Positions 14,642 through 22,561 of a stretch of DNA of 22,561 nucleotides are shown piece after piece. The position numbers and the translations under genes were made by a program. The notes under the pieces are model-generated. The model worked only from the letters and a program-made list of their open reading frames with translations, was not told the origin of the DNA and did not search any database. Every line of letters begins with the position of its first letter. Positions within the stretch are counted from its first letter, which is position 1. Source of the stretch: CBCXVS01 sp965178525 (GTDB lineage Bacteria > Tectomicrobia > Entotheonellia > Entotheonellales > Entotheonellaceae); assembly GCA_965178525.1 (NCBI GenBank), contig CBCXVS010000103.1, positions 1 through 22,561 on the forward strand, written 5' to 3'.

Positions 14642-16618
14642 ATGGCGGGAAAGATCGGGGTTGATACGGGTGGCACATTTACAGATTGTATTTTCATGGA
14701 TGACGAGGGGCTGGCCGTGGCCAAAGTCCTGTCTACACCGGATAATCCCGCACGGGCCGTGTTGCAGGGGTTGCGCCAGCTCTGCGCCGATTTGACCGGG
14801 GTCAATATTGTGCACGGCTCCACGGTGGCGACCAACGCGCTGTTGGAGCGCAAAGGCGCCCGGACGGCTTTGATTACCACCAAAGGGTTTGAGGACGTCT
14901 TGGAAATCGGACGCCAAACGCGGCCGGACCTCTTTGATCCGTTTGTGACCAAACTCCCGCCGTTGGTGCCGGCGCGCCTCCGTTTTGGTGTTGCCGAGCG
15001 CCTCGATTACGATGGCGAGGTGATCGAGCCGCTGTCGGCTGAGGATATTGACGCGGTGCTGCAGCGTGTGCGGCGCAGCCGCGCCCAATCGCTCGCCATT
15101 TGTCTGTTGCATGCCTATGCCAATCCCGCGCATGAGGAGAGGCTGGCGCATGCGGCAGGGCAGCTCGGCATCCCCATCTCTCTGTCATCCCAGGTCCTGC
15201 CTGAGTTTCGTGAATATGAACGCTGCAGTACGACGGTAGTAAACGCCTACTTGCGGCCTGTGATGCAGCGCTATCTCCGCACGCTAGCCGACGAACTCGC
15301 GGGGGCGCATCTGAGTGTGATGCGGTCCAATGGGGGCATCATGTCGGCGGAGCGCGCCCATCAAGAGGCGGTGCACACCGTCCTGTCCGGTCCGGCGGGC
15401 GGTGTCGTCGGCGCGTTCCACGTCGCCCGTGAACGGGGCTATACGCAGGCCATCACGTTCGATATGGGGGGGACATCTACCGATGTCTCCCTGTGCGATG
15501 AGCAACCTCGAACCACCACGGAAACTTCGATTGCCGGGTGTCCGGTCAAAGTGCCGGTTATCGATATCCACACCGTCGGGGCCGGTGGCGGGTCTCTGGC
15601 GTATCTTGACCGAGGCGGCGCGTTGCGCGTCGGGCCACAAAGCGCTGGCGCCGATCCGGGACCGGCGTGCTATGGCAAGGGCCATGCCCTCACGGTGACC
15701 GATGCCAATCTGTACCTCGGCCGTCTGCATCCGGATTGGTTTTTAGGCGGACAGATGCGGCTCGATGTCGAGCGTGCCCGCGATGCGGTACAGGCTTTTG
15801 CGCGCCAACTGCCGCGGTCTGCGGAGGAGACGTGTCAGGGTATTGTCGAGGTCGCCAATGCCAATATGGAAGGGGCGATCCGGGTGATTTCGGTGGAACG
15901 CGGTTACGATCCGCGCGAGTTTCTCTTGATTTCGTTCGGTGGGGCCGGTGGCATGCATGCGGCCGATCTGGCGCGCCGCCTGTCCATGCCGGAAGTTCTC
16001 GTCCCGGCACATCCGGGCATTTTGTCGGCCTTTGGGATGCTCATTTCGGATTATATTCAGGAATATGCGCAAACGATTCGTACACCCGCCGCGGCATTTA
16101 CGCCTGCCCGTGCTGAAGCGGCTTTCCACGATCTCGAAGCGCGCGGCCGCCAAGCCATGCTCGATGAAGGGGTGGCGCCCGCCGATATTCAGGTCACGCG
16201 GTTCGTGGATATGTGCTATATCGGACAATCCTTCGAACTGGTCGTGCCTTTCGGTTCGGCCTATGTTGACGACTTTCATCGGCGGCATGAGCGGCGCTAC
16301 GGCTATGAGGATAGTACGCGCCCGACGCAAATCATCAATGTTCGGGTGCGGGTGATGGGGCCATCCGGTGCTGCGTATCATGCGGCCATGGAGCCAGAAC
16401 AACGCGGCAATGCGAGGGCGGCGCAAGTGGATACGCTCTCGATGTACATGGAGGGGGGTTGGCAAGAGGCGCCGGTATTTGATCGGCAGCGTTTACAGCC
16501 AGGAGACCGGTTCCGTGGGCCGGCTTTGGTGACGGAATACAGCGCCACCACCATGGTGCCGGCCGATTTTACCGCGCGGGTTGACGGGCGGCACAACCTC
16601 ATTTTGCGGGGGGAGTAG
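14642..16618 (+). CDS. hyuA: Hydantoinase/oxoprolinase subunit A (HyuA)
   Basis: ATP-dependent hydantoinase A/acetone carboxylase-beta-like subunit, 658 aa, slightly short for the family. The N-terminal ASKHA phosphate loop is VDTGGTFTD (D8-D15); STVATNALLERKGART follows; the second nucleotide-binding block FDMGGTSTD begins at D274; and GAGGGSLAYLDRGGALRVGPQSAGADPGPACYG is the usual metal-site stretch. With HyuB it would hydrolyse a cyclic imide or amide (hydantoin, 5-oxoproline, N-methylhydantoin) or carboxylate a small substrate using ATP; the exact substrate cannot be told from sequence. RBS CAGGAG precedes the ATG. hyuB begins 44 bp after its stop. Confidence 0.92.
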   Translation: MAGKIGVDTGGTFTDCIFMDDEGLAVAKVLSTPDNPARAVLQGLRQLCADLTGVNIVHGSTVATNALLERKGARTALITTKGFEDVLEIGRQTRPDLFDPFVTKLPPLVPARLRFGVAERLDYDGEVIEPLSAEDIDAVLQRVRRSRAQSLAICLLHAYANPAHEERLAHAAGQLGIPISLSSQVLPEFREYERCSTTVVNAYLRPVMQRYLRTLADELAGAHLSVMRSNGGIMSAERAHQEAVHTVLSGPAGGVVGAFHVARERGYTQAITFDMGGTSTDVSLCDEQPRTTTETSIAGCPVKVPVIDIHTVGAGGGSLAYLDRGGALRVGPQSAGADPGPACYGKGHALTVTDANLYLGRLHPDWFLGGQMRLDVERARDAVQAFARQLPRSAEETCQGIVEVANANMEGAIRVISVERGYDPREFLLISFGGAGGMHAADLARRLSMPEVLVPAHPGILSAFGMLISDYIQEYAQTIRTPAAAFTPARAEAAFHDLEARGRQAMLDEGVAPADIQVTRFVDMCYIGQSFELVVPFGSAYVDDFHRRHERRYGYEDSTRPTQIINVRVRVMGPSGAAYHAAMEPEQRGNARAAQVDTLSMYMEGGWQEAPVFDRQRLQPGDRFRGPALVTEYSATTMVPADFTARVDGRHNLILRGE

Positions 16619-16662
16619 CTGTCAGTTCTCAGCTCTCAGCTAAACAAGAAGGAAAACGGGGT

Positions 16663-18255
16663 ATGGAGTACGATCCCATACGGTTGGAGGTTTTTCGGAA
16701 TTTGTTGAGCGGTATTGCGGAAGAAATGGGCGTAACGCTGTGCCGCACGGCCTTTTCTCCCAACATTAAAGAACGGCGTGATTTCTCCTGTGCACTTTTC
16801 GACGCGGAGGGGCACATGATTGCCCAGGCGGCGCACATTCCCGTGCATCTCGGCGCCATGCCGATGTCCGTGCGCCATGCCATCGACCATGTTGAGATGG
16901 CGCCCGGCGATGGTGTGTTGGTCAACGATCCCTATGGGGGTGGCTCCCATTTGCCGGATATTACCCTCGTGACACCAGTGTTTATGGAGGGGAGTTCGAA
17001 GCCGGTCTTTTTCACGGCCAACCGTGCGCATCATGCTGATGTCGGCGGTATGACCCCCGGCTCCATGCCACTGTCCACCGAGGTGTTTCAGGAGGGCATC
17101 CGCATTCCGCCGATCCGGCTCATGGTCGACGGCCAGCTCCAGCATGATCTCTTGCAGCTGCTCTTGGCCAATGTGCGCACGCCGCAAGAGCGTGAAGGCG
17201 ATCTGACCGCCCAGATCGCGGCCAATCGCACCGGTGAACGCCGCCTGCGCGAGACAGTTGCCAAGTATGGCTTGCCTGAAGTGTTGCGCTACAGCGCCGA
17301 GATGCAACGGTATACGGAGCGCATGACCCGGCACGTGATCGCGGACATCCCCGATGGAGAGTATACCTTTGAGGATGTGATGGACAACGATGGCATTCGG
17401 GACGGGCCTGTGACGATTCGGGCCACCATACGTGTGCGTGGCGATGAGGTCGAAACTGATTTTACCGGCTCCGATCCGCAGGTTCGAGGTAGCATTAATG
17501 CCAATTTTGCCATCACCATGTCGGCGGTCTATTATTGCGTACGGACGTTGGCGCGGGAGCCGTTTCCCTTCAACTATGGCGGCATGGTGCCGGTGCGGAT
17601 TATTGCCGCTGAAGGCAGTGTGGTCAATTGCACCTTCCCGAGCGCTGTCGCCGGGGGAAATGTCGAAACGTCACAACGTATTGTGGACGTTGTCTTAGGC
17701 GCTTTCTATCAGGCCGTTCCGGATCGTGTGGCGGCGGCGTGCTGTGGCACGATGAACAACGTCACGGTCGGTGGCTATGATCCTCGGCGGGGCGAGCATT
17801 ATACCTACTATGAAACCATTGCCGGTGGTACCGGTGGCCGTCCTGGCCTGCCCGGCATGCATGCGACACATTCCCACATGACCAATACGCTCAACACGCC
17901 AATTGAAGCGTTGGAGTACGCTTATCCATTGCGCATCACGCGGTACGCCATTCGCCGTGGCTCGGGCGGCAAAGGTGCTTTTCCGGGAGGTAATGGCATT
18001 GTCCGCGAACTCGAATTTCTGGGCGAGGCGCAGGTGACCATGCTGTCAGACCGCCGCCAACAACAACCGTACGGCTTGGAAGATGGCGAACCGGCCAAGA
18101 GCGGGGAAAATGTGCTGATGCACCACCATAGACGCCGGAAATTACCGTCGAAATTCAATATGCAAGTCGACGCTGGCGACCGCCTGACCATCGCCACACC
18201 GGGCGGAGGCGGGTACGGAGCACAGACACAGGATCAAGACCGGTCATCTCCTTAA
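16663..18255 (+). CDS. hyuB: Hydantoinase/oxoprolinase subunit B (HyuB)
   Basis: HyuB-family subunit of 530 aa, normal length. Key stretches are ERRDFSCALFDAEG and AHIPVHLGAMP near the N-terminus, NDPYGGGSHLPDI (N88-I100) with probable metal ligands, TANRAHHADVGGMTPGSMP, and C-terminal RRGSGGKGAFPGGNGIVRELEF with the closing TPGGGGYG. It forms the partner of HyuA in a heteromeric ATP-dependent amidohydrolase or carboxylase. RBS AGAAGGAAAAC lies before the ATG. The 44-bp spacer after hyuA contains closely repeated TCAG units (TCAGTTCTCAGCTCTCAGC), an odd short repeat with no clear role. Confidence 0.92.
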   Translation: MEYDPIRLEVFRNLLSGIAEEMGVTLCRTAFSPNIKERRDFSCALFDAEGHMIAQAAHIPVHLGAMPMSVRHAIDHVEMAPGDGVLVNDPYGGGSHLPDITLVTPVFMEGSSKPVFFTANRAHHADVGGMTPGSMPLSTEVFQEGIRIPPIRLMVDGQLQHDLLQLLLANVRTPQEREGDLTAQIAANRTGERRLRETVAKYGLPEVLRYSAEMQRYTERMTRHVIADIPDGEYTFEDVMDNDGIRDGPVTIRATIRVRGDEVETDFTGSDPQVRGSINANFAITMSAVYYCVRTLAREPFPFNYGGMVPVRIIAAEGSVVNCTFPSAVAGGNVETSQRIVDVVLGAFYQAVPDRVAAACCGTMNNVTVGGYDPRRGEHYTYYETIAGGTGGRPGLPGMHATHSHMTNTLNTPIEALEYAYPLRITRYAIRRGSGGKGAFPGGNGIVRELEFLGEAQVTMLSDRRQQQPYGLEDGEPAKSGENVLMHHHRRRKLPSKFNMQVDAGDRLTIATPGGGGYGAQTQDQDRSSP

Positions 18256-18271
18256 TGTGCCGCGTCTCGGC

Positions 18272-18301
18272 TTGACGAGGCGTTGAACCATACGTTAGCA
18301 T
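18272..18301 (+). promoter_or_regulatory. Possible promoter upstream of coxG-like gene
   Basis: TTGACG (18272-18277) and TAGCAT (18296-18301) are 18 bp apart; the -35 matches five of six consensus bases and the -10 four. The site is in the 105-bp gap after hyuB and would let the last two genes be transcribed independently of hyuAB. Confidence 0.35.
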
Positions 18302-18360
18302 GAACGCTACCATGACGTGAGCACACATCCTTGTGTACGATGTAGAGGAGAATAACGACA

Positions 18361-18804
18361 GTGAAATCGCAAGGCAGCTTTACCCTCAATGCTCCGATTG
18401 ATAAGGTGTGGGAATTCTTGATGGATCCCGAGTCCATGGCCAAGGTTCTGCCGGGTTGTGAAGCGCTGGAGGAGACCGGTCCGGATACATTTACAGGTAC
18501 CTTGAAGATTGGGGTTGCCGCGGTGAAAGGAACCTATAGCGGTTCCGTCCAATTGTTGGATAAGACGGCTCCCACGCGTTATCGCATGCTGATCGATGGA
18601 AATAGCAAGCGCGGATTTGTCAAAGGGGAAGCGACGGTCGAATTGGCAGCACAGAACGAGGCGACCGTGCTCACGTATGATGCCGAAACTCAGGTCGGCG
18701 GCCTCATTGCCAACGTTGGCCAACGGATGGTCGGTGGCGCAGCGAAGCGTATCATCAATCAATCCTTGGAGAAACTGCAGCAAGAGTTAAGCCGGGACGT
18801 CTGA
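18361..18804 (+). CDS. CoxG-like SRPBCC protein
   Basis: Protein of 147 aa of the START/SRPBCC superfamily, CoxG branch: MKSQGSFTLNAPIDKVWEFL followed by DPESMAKVLPGCEALEE is the CoxG signature, and the C-terminal amphipathic helix covers AAKRIINQSLEKLQQELS. True CoxG assists carbon monoxide dehydrogenase by recruiting it to the membrane; no coxL, coxM or coxS is present here, so the role is probably different, perhaps binding a hydrophobic ligand. The start is GTG at 18361 with AGAGGAG upstream; the conserved sequence begins at once. It stands between hyuB and the DHS-like gene on the same strand. Confidence 0.85.
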   Translation: MKSQGSFTLNAPIDKVWEFLMDPESMAKVLPGCEALEETGPDTFTGTLKIGVAAVKGTYSGSVQLLDKTAPTRYRMLIDGNSKRGFVKGEATVELAAQNEATVLTYDAETQVGGLIANVGQRMVGGAAKRIINQSLEKLQQELSRDV

Positions 18805-18860
18805 GTTGACGCCCGCGATGCGATGGTTGCGCCAACGGCTGATGGCGAGAGGAGATGACC

Positions 18861-19988
18861 GTGCCGCGCGAGTTACATGATGGTCGTGAGGATGGATTCG
18901 AACCTTTGGAAAGTCTCGATCCCGATGGCGTGCAGACCTTTGCCGAGTTGCTCACCGCGATGGGCAAAACGGCCTTTGGCGGGCGACAGCTTGGCGAGGC
19001 ATTTGAGGTCATGAAGACGATGATCAATGATCGCGACTGTCTTGTTGTCGCCACCCTCTCAGGCGCAATGACCGTGGCCAAAATGGGCACGCTTCTGTGC
19101 CGTATGATTGATCATGGCATGATTCACGTTGTGATTGCCACGGGGGCCTTGATCACACATGGGTTGACGGAATCGGTTGGCTTAGTGCACTATCGGCGGC
19201 CGGTCGGGGTGCCGGACGAGGAGTTTTATGCGAAGGGTTACAACCGTGTGTACGATACCTTGGAGATGGAAGCTAATCTGAATGATGTGGAACTTATCGT
19301 GCACCGAGCCCTCGGCCAACTCGATCCCACACAGACCTGGTCCTCCGCCACGATTACGCAGGCTATTGGCCGCATTCTTCACGAAGGTTACTCTGGGGAT
19401 GGCGTGCTCAAGAGTGCCTATCGTCAAGGCGTGCCGGTCTTCATCCCGGCCTTTACCGATTCAGAAATGGGCCTTGATCTCTCGTTTTGGGCCATGCGCC
19501 GCGCTGTCGCCGACGGGCGGGTACAGACTGCAGGGCTCGATTATCGTGATGCGGTCGACGGGCTTCTGGCGCAATTGCCGCCGTTTAACCCCTATCGCGA
19601 TTTGCAGCATTACGCCCGCTGCATTCTCAGTGCGCCGCGCACGGGCATCTTTACGATTGGGGGAGGGGTGCCACGCAATTGGGCGCAGCAGGTGGCGCCC
19701 TACATTGACTTTATGAGCGTCCGGCTCGACCTGCCGCAACAAGAGGTGCCGCGTTTTCACTACGGCGTACGCCTGTGTCCGGAACCGGTGCACTGGGGCG
19801 GTCTGAGCGGTTCTACCTATTCTGAGGGCATTTCGTGGGGGAAATTTGTGCCACCGGAAGAAGGCGGGCGCTTTGCCGAAGTCTACGCTGATGCGACGGT
19901 CGTGCTTCCCTTGCTCGTCCGTGGCTTATTGGAGACCCAGGCTCGTGCGTCCATTCGCCGCAAATCCTTCCATCTGACAACGCTCTGA
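18861..19988 (+). CDS. Deoxyhypusine synthase-like protein
   Basis: Protein of 375 aa of the deoxyhypusine synthase family. Visible blocks: FAELLTAMGKTAFGGRQLGEA, TLSGAMTVAKMG (NAD-binding region), HVVIATGALITHGLTESVG, PVFIPAFTDSEMG, and the C-terminal SEGISWGKF where K328 corresponds to the catalytic lysine (K329 in human DHS) that carries the aminobutyl intermediate. Bacteria lack eIF5A, and bacterial members are reported or predicted to make homospermidine or related polyamines. An ATG at 18855 overlaps the GAGAGGAG ribosome site, leaving no spacing; the GTG at 18861 sits 6 nt after AGGAG and is preferred. 56 bp separate it from the coxG-like gene. Confidence 0.85.
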   Translation: MPRELHDGREDGFEPLESLDPDGVQTFAELLTAMGKTAFGGRQLGEAFEVMKTMINDRDCLVVATLSGAMTVAKMGTLLCRMIDHGMIHVVIATGALITHGLTESVGLVHYRRPVGVPDEEFYAKGYNRVYDTLEMEANLNDVELIVHRALGQLDPTQTWSSATITQAIGRILHEGYSGDGVLKSAYRQGVPVFIPAFTDSEMGLDLSFWAMRRAVADGRVQTAGLDYRDAVDGLLAQLPPFNPYRDLQHYARCILSAPRTGIFTIGGGVPRNWAQQVAPYIDFMSVRLDLPQQEVPRFHYGVRLCPEPVHWGGLSGSTYSEGISWGKFVPPEEGGRFAEVYADATVVLPLLVRGLLETQARASIRRKSFHLTTL

Positions 19989-20256
19989 ACGGGCTTTGTC
20001 GCCTGTGCTGCAGGACCTTGGGTTTCCCTGCCTGTACCGCTTTCCTTCCGGAGTGTGATGCCCGAAGCCTGGTTTCGGACCTGCCACGTCAACTAAAGTT
20101 TCCTCCTGGCGCAACCGATACAGACGAACATGGTTTGGTGCTCATCCGAACCTATCGCCTGAAACTACCTGCCCTGGCCCCGGCCAGCAATCGGAAGAAA
20201 AGCCTAAAGTGTAAGCTCGGATCACTCCGCTACAAGAGAGACGGAAAGGCACGATT
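19989..20256. other. Intergenic region, no gene seen
   Basis: These 268 bp contain only short open frames with unlikely composition and no ribosome site of note. A GGAAAGG sequence near the end serves the following gene. I see no clear promoter, hairpin with T-run or repeat. Confidence 0.6.
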
Positions 20257-22347
20257 GTGACACAAGACCAAGGCTGCTTACTCGTTGTTGATGACAACGA
20301 GATGAACCGTGACCTCCTCTGCCGTCGCTTGGGGCGCAAAGGGTTTGCCACACTAGCTGCGGAAGGAGGCGAACAGGCGCTTGATTGCGTCCGGAAGCAC
20401 GCCTTCGACCTGGTTTTGCTTGATATCATGATGCCCGATATCGATGGCTTGACCGTCCTCAAAACCCTGCGAGAATCCTATACGGCAGCGGAACTGCCCA
20501 TCATTATGGTCACAGCCAAGAGCCAGAGTGAAAACATTGTCGAAGCTCTCGATCTTGGCGCCAACGATTACGTCACCAAACCGCTCGATTTCCCTGTGGT
20601 GCTGGCGCGCATTCGCGCGCAAGTAGGGCGGAAACGGGCGGAAGACACCCTGCGAGAAAGTGAAGAACGCTATGCTCTGGCCATGCGTGGCGCCAACGAT
20701 GGCCTGTGGGATTGGAATCTGACGACCAACCATATCTATTTTTCCCCACGATGGAAAATGATTCTAGGCTACGAGGACCACGACATCGGAAACGCGCCTG
20801 ACGAGTGGTTCGATCGCGTGGTGCTTGAGGATCGCGAGCGAGTTCGAGAGGCGATAGCCAGCCATCTCGGCGGGCAAACGGACCATTTTGAATGTGAACA
20901 TCGCATGATCCACCGCGATAGTAGCTATCACTGGATGCTCAGCCGCGGGCTTGCGGTATACAACGCCGACGGAGAGCCCACCCGTATGGCTGGCTCACTC
21001 ACCGACATCACGGCGAGGAAAGTGGCCGATCCGCTGACAGGGCTGCCGAATCGGCTCTTATTTCTTGATCGACTCAGCCATGCGATCGAACTCGTCAAAC
21101 GCCGTAATGGCTACCTATTTGCGGTATTGCTCCTGGATCTCGATCGCTTCAACGTTGTCAATGATAGTCTGGGGTACAGCGCCGGGGATCAATTATTGAT
21201 TGCCGTGGCTCGACGGTTGGAGGCGTGTGTCCGTGCGGCAGATCTCGTTGTACGGTATGGCGAAAGCCAGTCCATTGCGCGATTGCGCGGTGATGTGTTC
21301 GCCATCTTACTCGAAGATATTACCCATGCCGGTGATGCCACTTTAGTTGCAAACCGCCTCCAGGCCGTCCTGAGAGAGCCCTTCGGCCTGGAGGCTCAGG
21401 AAATCTATCTCACCACCAGCATCGGCATTGCATTGAGTGCAACCGGATATGCGTGCCCGGAGGATGTCGTGCGGGATGCCGAGATCGCTTTGCACCGCGC
21501 TAAAGCGCGTGGCAAGGCGCGCTACGAGGTGTTCGACACGGAGATGCAGGTACGCGCTATGGAGCGGTTGCAGGTGGAGACGGACCTCCATCAAGCTATC
21601 GACCGCCAGGAGTTTTGCGTGTACTATCAGCCGATCATCGCGTTAGAGTCCGGCCGTATTTCCGGTTTTGAAGCCTTGGTACGCTGGCAGCATCCGGAGC
21701 GTGGTCTTGTCACGCCAGACGAGTTCGTGACGATCGCAGAAGAAACCGGCCTGATCATTCCCATAGGCGGATGGATACTACATGCAGCCTGCAAACAGAT
21801 GCGTCTGTGGCACACACAATTTCCCCACACGCCCCCGCTCCAAATCAGTGTGAATTTGTCCGGGAAGGAATTTCTCCAGCCTGATTTAGTGACGCAGATT
21901 GACGACGTACTCCATGACACGGAGCTCAATCCTAGCAGTTTGAAGCTGGAAATTACGGAAAGTGTCCTCATGGACAACGCGGCCGCGGCTGCAACGATGC
22001 TCGCACGCTTACGCGCCTTAGGCACCGAGATCAGCATGGACGATTTCGGCACGGGCTATTGTTCTCTAAGCTATCTCCATACCTTCCCGCTTGATGTGAT
22101 GAAGGTCGACCGCTCATTTATTAGCAGAATGAGTGAAAACGGCACCGCCGCCGAGATTGTGCGTACCATTGTGGCGCTGGCGCATAATCTGGGACTTAAG
22201 GTCGTAGCTGAAGGGGTGGAAACAGCCGAGGATATGCAGCTCCTTTCAGCCTTAGGCTGCGAATACGGGCAGGGCTATCTTTTCTCGAAACCGCTGCCTG
22301 CCGAAAGCGTGGAGCAGATGCTCGCGTCCTCCCCCCAATGGCGGTAA
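20257..22347 (+). CDS. REC-PAS-GGDEF-EAL c-di-GMP phosphodiesterase (GGDEF degenerate)
   Basis: Cytoplasmic signalling protein of 696 aa. Residues 5-120 are a response-regulator receiver (D12, D13, phospho-acceptor D56, T86, K108). A PAS_3-like domain spans about 135-255 (WDWNLTTNHIYFSPRWKMILGY). A GGDEF domain spans about 257-430, but its signature is RGDVF at 344-348 instead of GGDEF, so cyclase activity is probably lost. The EAL domain (about 440-690) keeps its set: E472-A-L, N533, E565, D595-D596, K616, E652 and Q672. The likely output is phosphorylation-controlled breakdown of cyclic di-GMP, with the dead GGDEF perhaps binding GTP as an allosteric site. The start is GTG at 20257 after GGAAAGG. 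No histidine kinase is in the window. Confidence 0.92.
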   Translation: MTQDQGCLLVVDDNEMNRDLLCRRLGRKGFATLAAEGGEQALDCVRKHAFDLVLLDIMMPDIDGLTVLKTLRESYTAAELPIIMVTAKSQSENIVEALDLGANDYVTKPLDFPVVLARIRAQVGRKRAEDTLRESEERYALAMRGANDGLWDWNLTTNHIYFSPRWKMILGYEDHDIGNAPDEWFDRVVLEDRERVREAIASHLGGQTDHFECEHRMIHRDSSYHWMLSRGLAVYNADGEPTRMAGSLTDITARKVADPLTGLPNRLLFLDRLSHAIELVKRRNGYLFAVLLLDLDRFNVVNDSLGYSAGDQLLIAVARRLEACVRAADLVVRYGESQSIARLRGDVFAILLEDITHAGDATLVANRLQAVLREPFGLEAQEIYLTTSIGIALSATGYACPEDVVRDAEIALHRAKARGKARYEVFDTEMQVRAMERLQVETDLHQAIDRQEFCVYYQPIIALESGRISGFEALVRWQHPERGLVTPDEFVTIAEETGLIIPIGGWILHAACKQMRLWHTQFPHTPPLQISVNLSGKEFLQPDLVTQIDDVLHDTELNPSSLKLEITESVLMDNAAAAATMLARLRALGTEISMDDFGTGYCSLSYLHTFPLDVMKVDRSFISRMSENGTAAEIVRTIVALAHNLGLKVVAEGVETAEDMQLLSALGCEYGQGYLFSKPLPAESVEQMLASSPQWR

Positions 22348-22413
22348 GAACATGCGGTCGGAGCCACCCTCATCGCCGATACCCCCTAGGTGAGGCTTGC
22401 CACGGGGCATGGG

Positions 22414-22491
22414 TTACAAGCGTGCGCTATGCAGCGCTTCCTTGGTGCTGTCGCAGAGGTCGAAAAAATCGGTAAGTTTCGTCACCTCTAG
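22414..22491 (-). pseudogene. C-terminal remnant of a STAS-like protein, cut by element
   Basis: On the minus strand 25 codons read LEVTKLTDFFDLCDSTKEAL and five more residues before TAA at 22416-22414. The pattern (VTKL, hydrophobic FF, D-x2-DS-x2-EAL) resembles the last strand and helix of STAS domains in anti-sigma-factor antagonists. The first codon, CTA, is formed by TA at 22489-22490 plus one base of the repeat element, so the element has probably cut the gene here; the rest would lie beyond the right edge. Only 25 residues are available, so the family call rests on pattern memory. It is convergent with the EAL protein gene, 66 bp away. Confidence 0.4.
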
Positions 22492-22561
22492 GCCGAAGTT
22501 CCCCTGGCAGAATAGGCGGAGGGTTAAGTAGATCAACAGGTTGGCCCAATTCAAAAGTCCA
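22491..22561 (+). mobile_element. MITE-like element, copy 3 (5' part only)
   Basis: After TA at 22489-22490 the sequence GGCCGAAGTTCCCCTGGC and what follows match 6023-6093 with a single difference in the second base, and 5902-5972 with one difference further in. It is therefore the left end of the same element, in the same orientation as the other two copies, cut off by the window edge. It interrupts the STAS-like reading frame on the minus strand. Confidence 0.8.

Noticed and set aside
20018..20260. 80-codon open frame before the REC-PAS-GGDEF-EAL gene
   Set aside because: No recognisable domain or start signal; it overlaps the GTG start and ribosome site of the real gene.
1..22561. CRISPR arrays, tRNA or rRNA genes, prophage or toxin-antitoxin loci
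   Set aside because: No regularly spaced repeats, cloverleaf or rRNA sequence, phage structural genes or toxin-antitoxin pairs could be seen.

Overview
The window reads as high-GC DNA from an uncultured, free-living or symbiotic bacterium, probably a metagenome-derived scaffold: it has an 8-base N gap, and both ends lie inside copies of the same repeat. Lysine synthesis with the LysW carrier protein, a predicted F420-dependent oxidoreductase, hydantoinase HyuA/HyuB, a CoxG-like protein and a bacterial deoxyhypusine-synthase-like protein together recall Tectomicrobia ('Candidatus Entotheonella') or similar deep-branching environmental lineages. That placement is a guess from gene content; there is no rRNA or tRNA here to settle it.

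Layout. (1) 75-4170, minus strand: a compact lysW-lysX-lysY-lysZ-lysJ operon that makes lysine (and perhaps ornithine) on a carrier protein. (2) 4171-5007: a long leader and intergenic stretch holding a frameshifted remnant of a cysteine-rich gene (4433-4820) and a perfect hairpin. (3) 5008-6719, plus strand: a SnoaL-like protein and an LLM-class oxidoreductase gene interrupted by a short inverted-repeat element. (4) 6763-11504: a minus-strand hotdog thioesterase, divergent from a two-gene operon for oxidising both enantiomers of 2-hydroxyglutarate (lhgO plus a YdiJ-like FAD/Fe-S dehydrogenase), with a good sigma70-type promoter in between. (5) 11613-13571: an unrecognised acidic protein divergent from a YbjN/CesT-like protein and PspA/IM30; the shared intergenic region has stem-loops ending in T6. 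(6) 13699-14481: a secreted peptidoglycan-binding-domain protein. (7) 14642-19988, plus strand: hyuA, hyuB, a CoxG-like SRPBCC protein and a deoxyhypusine-synthase-like protein. (8) 20257-22347: a REC-PAS-GGDEF-EAL protein with a degenerate GGDEF motif and an intact EAL domain.

The most distinctive feature is a small non-coding repeat of about 263 bp. It has near-perfect inverted ends (GGCCGAAGTTCC) and is bounded by TA, as expected of a MITE mobilised by an IS630/Tc1-mariner-type transposase. One whole copy and two partial copies are visible, all in the same orientation. Each touches a gene: one supplies the stop codon of lysJ, one splits the oxidoreductase gene (removing the element plus one TA restores the frame exactly), and one cuts what looks like the C-terminal tail of a STAS-domain gene at the right edge. 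No transposase is present in the window.
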